Positions 62,389 through 64,000 of a DNA stretch of 64,000 nucleotides are shown piece by piece. Source of the stretch: Humidesulfovibrio sp. (lineage in GTDB: Bacteria > Desulfobacterota > Desulfovibrionia > Desulfovibrionales > Desulfovibrionaceae); NCBI GenBank assembly GCA_031292175.1, contig JARLHQ010000027.1:1-64000 (forward strand), given 5' to 3'. Made by a program: the position numbers and the translations under genes. Position 1 is the stretch's first letter. Each line of letters opens with the position of its first letter. The notes under the pieces were generated by a model. The model did no database searches, was not told the DNA's origin, and worked only from the letters and a program-made list of their open reading frames with translations.

Positions 62389-63621
62389 ATGGACAACTCC
62401 GCGGAAGCCATCACCATCCAAGAGATCATCGAGCGCGAATGGATCAGCACCGCGTTCCACTCCCTGGTCTCCATCAAGCGCAAGGCCCTGCTTGGCGTGG
62501 AGGCGCTGGCCCGCTGCACCGCCCCCGGCGAGGACATCCCTCCCTTGGATCTGTTCCGCATGGCCGACGAGGCTGACTGCCTGCTTGAACTGGACCGGCT
62601 CTGCCGCAAAAAAGCCGTGGAGGCTTTCGCCCCCATCCACGCCCAAAACAAGGGCCTTATCCTGTCCATCAACGTGGACGGCCACTCCATCAACTCCAAC
62701 GTGGCACGCTCGGGCCTCCTGCTGCGCCTGGCCAAGGAGCACGGCATCAACCCGAACAACGTGCTCATCGAAATCGTGGAGTCACGCGCGCGGGATACGG
62801 ACGCCCTGGCTGACTTCGTAAGCCACTATCGCAAGCACGGCTTTCTGATCGCCCTCGACGACGTGGGGGTGGGGCACTCCAACCTGGACCGCATTCCCCT
62901 CCTGCGCCCCGATGTGCTGAAGCTCGACCGCAGCCTGGTGGCCGGGGTGGACGGGCACGTGACCCGCCTGGAGGTGGTGAAGAGCTTCGTGCAGATGGCC
63001 TCGCGCCTCGGCTCGCTGGCCCTGGCCGAGGGCGTGGAGCGCCATGAGGACATCCTGCGCCTGCTGGAGATCGGCGTGGATGTGTTCCAGGGCTTCTACT
63101 TCGGCCGCCCGGCCAGACAGATGCCCGCGCCCGAGACCATCGGCGAGCGCATCGAGTATCTGGCGCAGAAGTTCCGCGTCCATGCCACGGAACGTTTCGC
63201 CAGTCAAAAGGCGCTCTACGCCCGGCATGACGCGCTGGTCTTCCAGCTCTGCGAGCAGCTCGCCCTGCTCGGCGCAACAGGTCTGGACCAGGCCCTCACG
63301 GGGTTCATCGACGCGTGGGAGCATATCGAGTGCCTGTACGTCTTGAGCGCCAAAGGCGTGCAGCTTTCCGGCACCATGTGCAATCCGGCCAAGCTGCGCA
63401 AACGCAAACGCTTCATCTACGAACCCGCGCGCGTGGGCGCGGACCACTCGCTCAAGGAATACTACCTCCCCCTGCGCGCGGGCCTGCCCAAGTTCACCAC
63501 CCAGCCTTACATATCGCTGGCCTCCGGCAACCGCTGCATCACCATCTCCGCCGCCTACAAGGACCGCGACAACCGCTCCTGCATCCTCTGCGCCGATATT
63601 GACTATTGCCAAGACGGATAG
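62389..63621 (+). CDS. EAL phosphodiesterase with C-terminal sensor-like domain
   Basis: Predicted to cleave c-di-GMP. 410 residues. The EAL domain (about 15-245) keeps LLGVEALARC, SINVDGHSI, LIEIVES, ALDDVGVGHSNLDR, LKLDRSLV, LAEGVE and VFQGFYFGRP, so the metal and base residues appear present. The C-terminal 150 residues (ECLYVLSAKGVQLSGTMCNP ... ILCADID) resemble a PDC/Cache-type sensor though no membrane helices are seen. No GGDEF domain. ATG at 62389 is chosen over TTG at 62374; neither has a strong binding site. Confidence 0.85.
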   Translation: MDNSAEAITIQEIIEREWISTAFHSLVSIKRKALLGVEALARCTAPGEDIPPLDLFRMADEADCLLELDRLCRKKAVEAFAPIHAQNKGLILSINVDGHSINSNVARSGLLLRLAKEHGINPNNVLIEIVESRARDTDALADFVSHYRKHGFLIALDDVGVGHSNLDRIPLLRPDVLKLDRSLVAGVDGHVTRLEVVKSFVQMASRLGSLALAEGVERHEDILRLLEIGVDVFQGFYFGRPARQMPAPETIGERIEYLAQKFRVHATERFASQKALYARHDALVFQLCEQLALLGATGLDQALTGFIDAWEHIECLYVLSAKGVQLSGTMCNPAKLRKRKRFIYEPARVGADHSLKEYYLPLRAGLPKFTTQPYISLASGNRCITISAAYKDRDNRSCILCADIDYCQDG

Positions 63622-63689
63622 CCCCACTCGAATTACACTAAATAACGAGCACCAGCCCGCCCTCCCCCCTTGTCTTTTGCAGTAATCTG

Positions 63690-63708
63690 CCGATACTAAT
63701 AGTATCGG
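63690..63708. promoter_or_regulatory. 19-base palindrome upstream of the chemotaxis receptor
   Basis: CCGATACTA-A-TAGTATCGG, fully symmetric about one base, 49 bases before the receptor ATG. Its left part with the preceding G reads GCCGATAC, close to a sigma-28 -10 (GCCGATAA), but the -35 is poor. An operator or flagellar-type promoter is possible. Confidence 0.4.
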
Positions 63709-63757
63709 ATTATTCTGCAGACACGCTCCCCCCTGCGGCGCGTCAAAAGGAGAGGCT

Positions 63758-64000
63758 ATGCGCAACATCACCATCCGTGCCCGGATCGCTTTACTTATTG
63801 GCATTGCAGTGACCTTTGCGGCCATCGTCGGCGGGGGCTTCTATTATGAGTTGGTTTCACTCAAAGACTACTCCATCAGCCAAACCCAGGATGTGATGCT
63901 TGCCGGTGAAAAGGCCAGGCTCAAGATGTCGACGGATGCCCTGGCTATCTCCCTAGGCGAAGCACTCAAGACCGTGCCCTCGGAAACAGAGAAGACCGAC
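63758..64000 (+). CDS. Methyl-accepting chemotaxis protein, 5' part only
   Basis: The first 81 residues of a membrane receptor, cut by the window end. MRNITIRARIALLIGIAVTFAAIVGGGFYYE is a typical receptor N-terminus with a positive start and one membrane helix (about 10-30), followed by the start of a periplasmic sensor (LAGEKARLKMSTDALAISLGEALKTV), which resembles Cache-type sensors. ATG at 63758 follows AAAAGGAGAGGCT. The signalling domain is beyond the window, so the assignment rests on the N-terminus alone. Confidence 0.7.
   Translation, partial: MRNITIRARIALLIGIAVTFAAIVGGGFYYELVSLKDYSISQTQDVMLAGEKARLKMSTDALAISLGEALKTVPSETEKTD

Overview
The window is GC-rich, tightly packed chromosomal DNA from an anaerobic deltaproteobacterium, most likely a member of the Desulfovibrionaceae. 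This rests on gene content: an oxygen-independent ribonucleotide reductase (nrdG-nrdD), hydrogenase maturation hypF, fdhE, a Tat-exported superoxide dismutase, several c-di-GMP proteins, and above all an aromatic amino acid operon that begins with the archaeal-type ADH synthase and dehydroquinate synthase II. No species is claimed.

Layout. 1-8.5 kb: an rdgC-like/GDSL esterase cluster, a NapH-like polyferredoxin, rlmI-hypF, and a DUF362 protein. 8.6-12.9 kb: a ModF-like double ABC ATPase facing a three-gene unit ending in a family 9 glycosyltransferase. 13-18.3 kb: acetate permease yjcH-actP, a CBS/DUF294 regulator and a HAMP-GGDEF protein. 18.4-20.3 kb: an orphan YcaO protein and tRNA-Leu(UAA), followed by a small AT-richer patch with a HEPN gene and a Sel1-repeat lipoprotein. 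22-27 kb: a SulP-STAS-cNMP transporter, a divergent hxlR/nitroreductase pair and a membrane protein. 27.4-33.6 kb: nrdD, nrdG, proB, obg, rpmA and rplU. 33.6-43.5 kb: comF, a flavoprotein, an MBL hydrolase, a YedY-like molybdoenzyme, a large CHASE4-PAS-GGDEF-EAL protein, rlmL-like, an AsnC-like RAM protein, nagZ and yciI. 43.6-50.2 kb: sodB, trpB2, icd, an Hpt protein, fdhE and dinB. 50.3-62.2 kb: the twelve-gene aromatic operon ADHS-aroB'-pheA-aroA-tyrA-trpE-G-D-C-F-B-A on the minus strand. 62.4-64 kb: an EAL protein and the start of a chemotaxis receptor.

The main result is regulatory. Three transcription attenuators of aromatic synthesis can be read directly. (1) Ahead of the 12-gene operon is a 31-codon leader peptide with a Phe/Tyr/Trp-packed core (SFSFSQYWYYWF), an 11-nt antiterminator match and a terminator. 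(2) Ahead of the stand-alone trpB2 is a 20-codon leader peptide containing WWRWW, followed by a terminator. (3) Inside the operon, between tyrA and trpE, there is no separate leader peptide. Instead the last codons of tyrA itself encode Trp-Trp-Trp four codons before its stop. The sequence that begins at the stop codon is a perfect 10-nt complement of the 5' arm of a terminator just before trpE. The tyrA tail therefore appears to serve as the leader peptide for the trp half of the operon. Together these would give layered control: a general aromatic signal at the operon entrance, and Trp-specific control at trpE and at trpB2. Both separate leader peptides lie only 5-8 nt downstream of their predicted -10 elements, so their mRNAs may be nearly leaderless.
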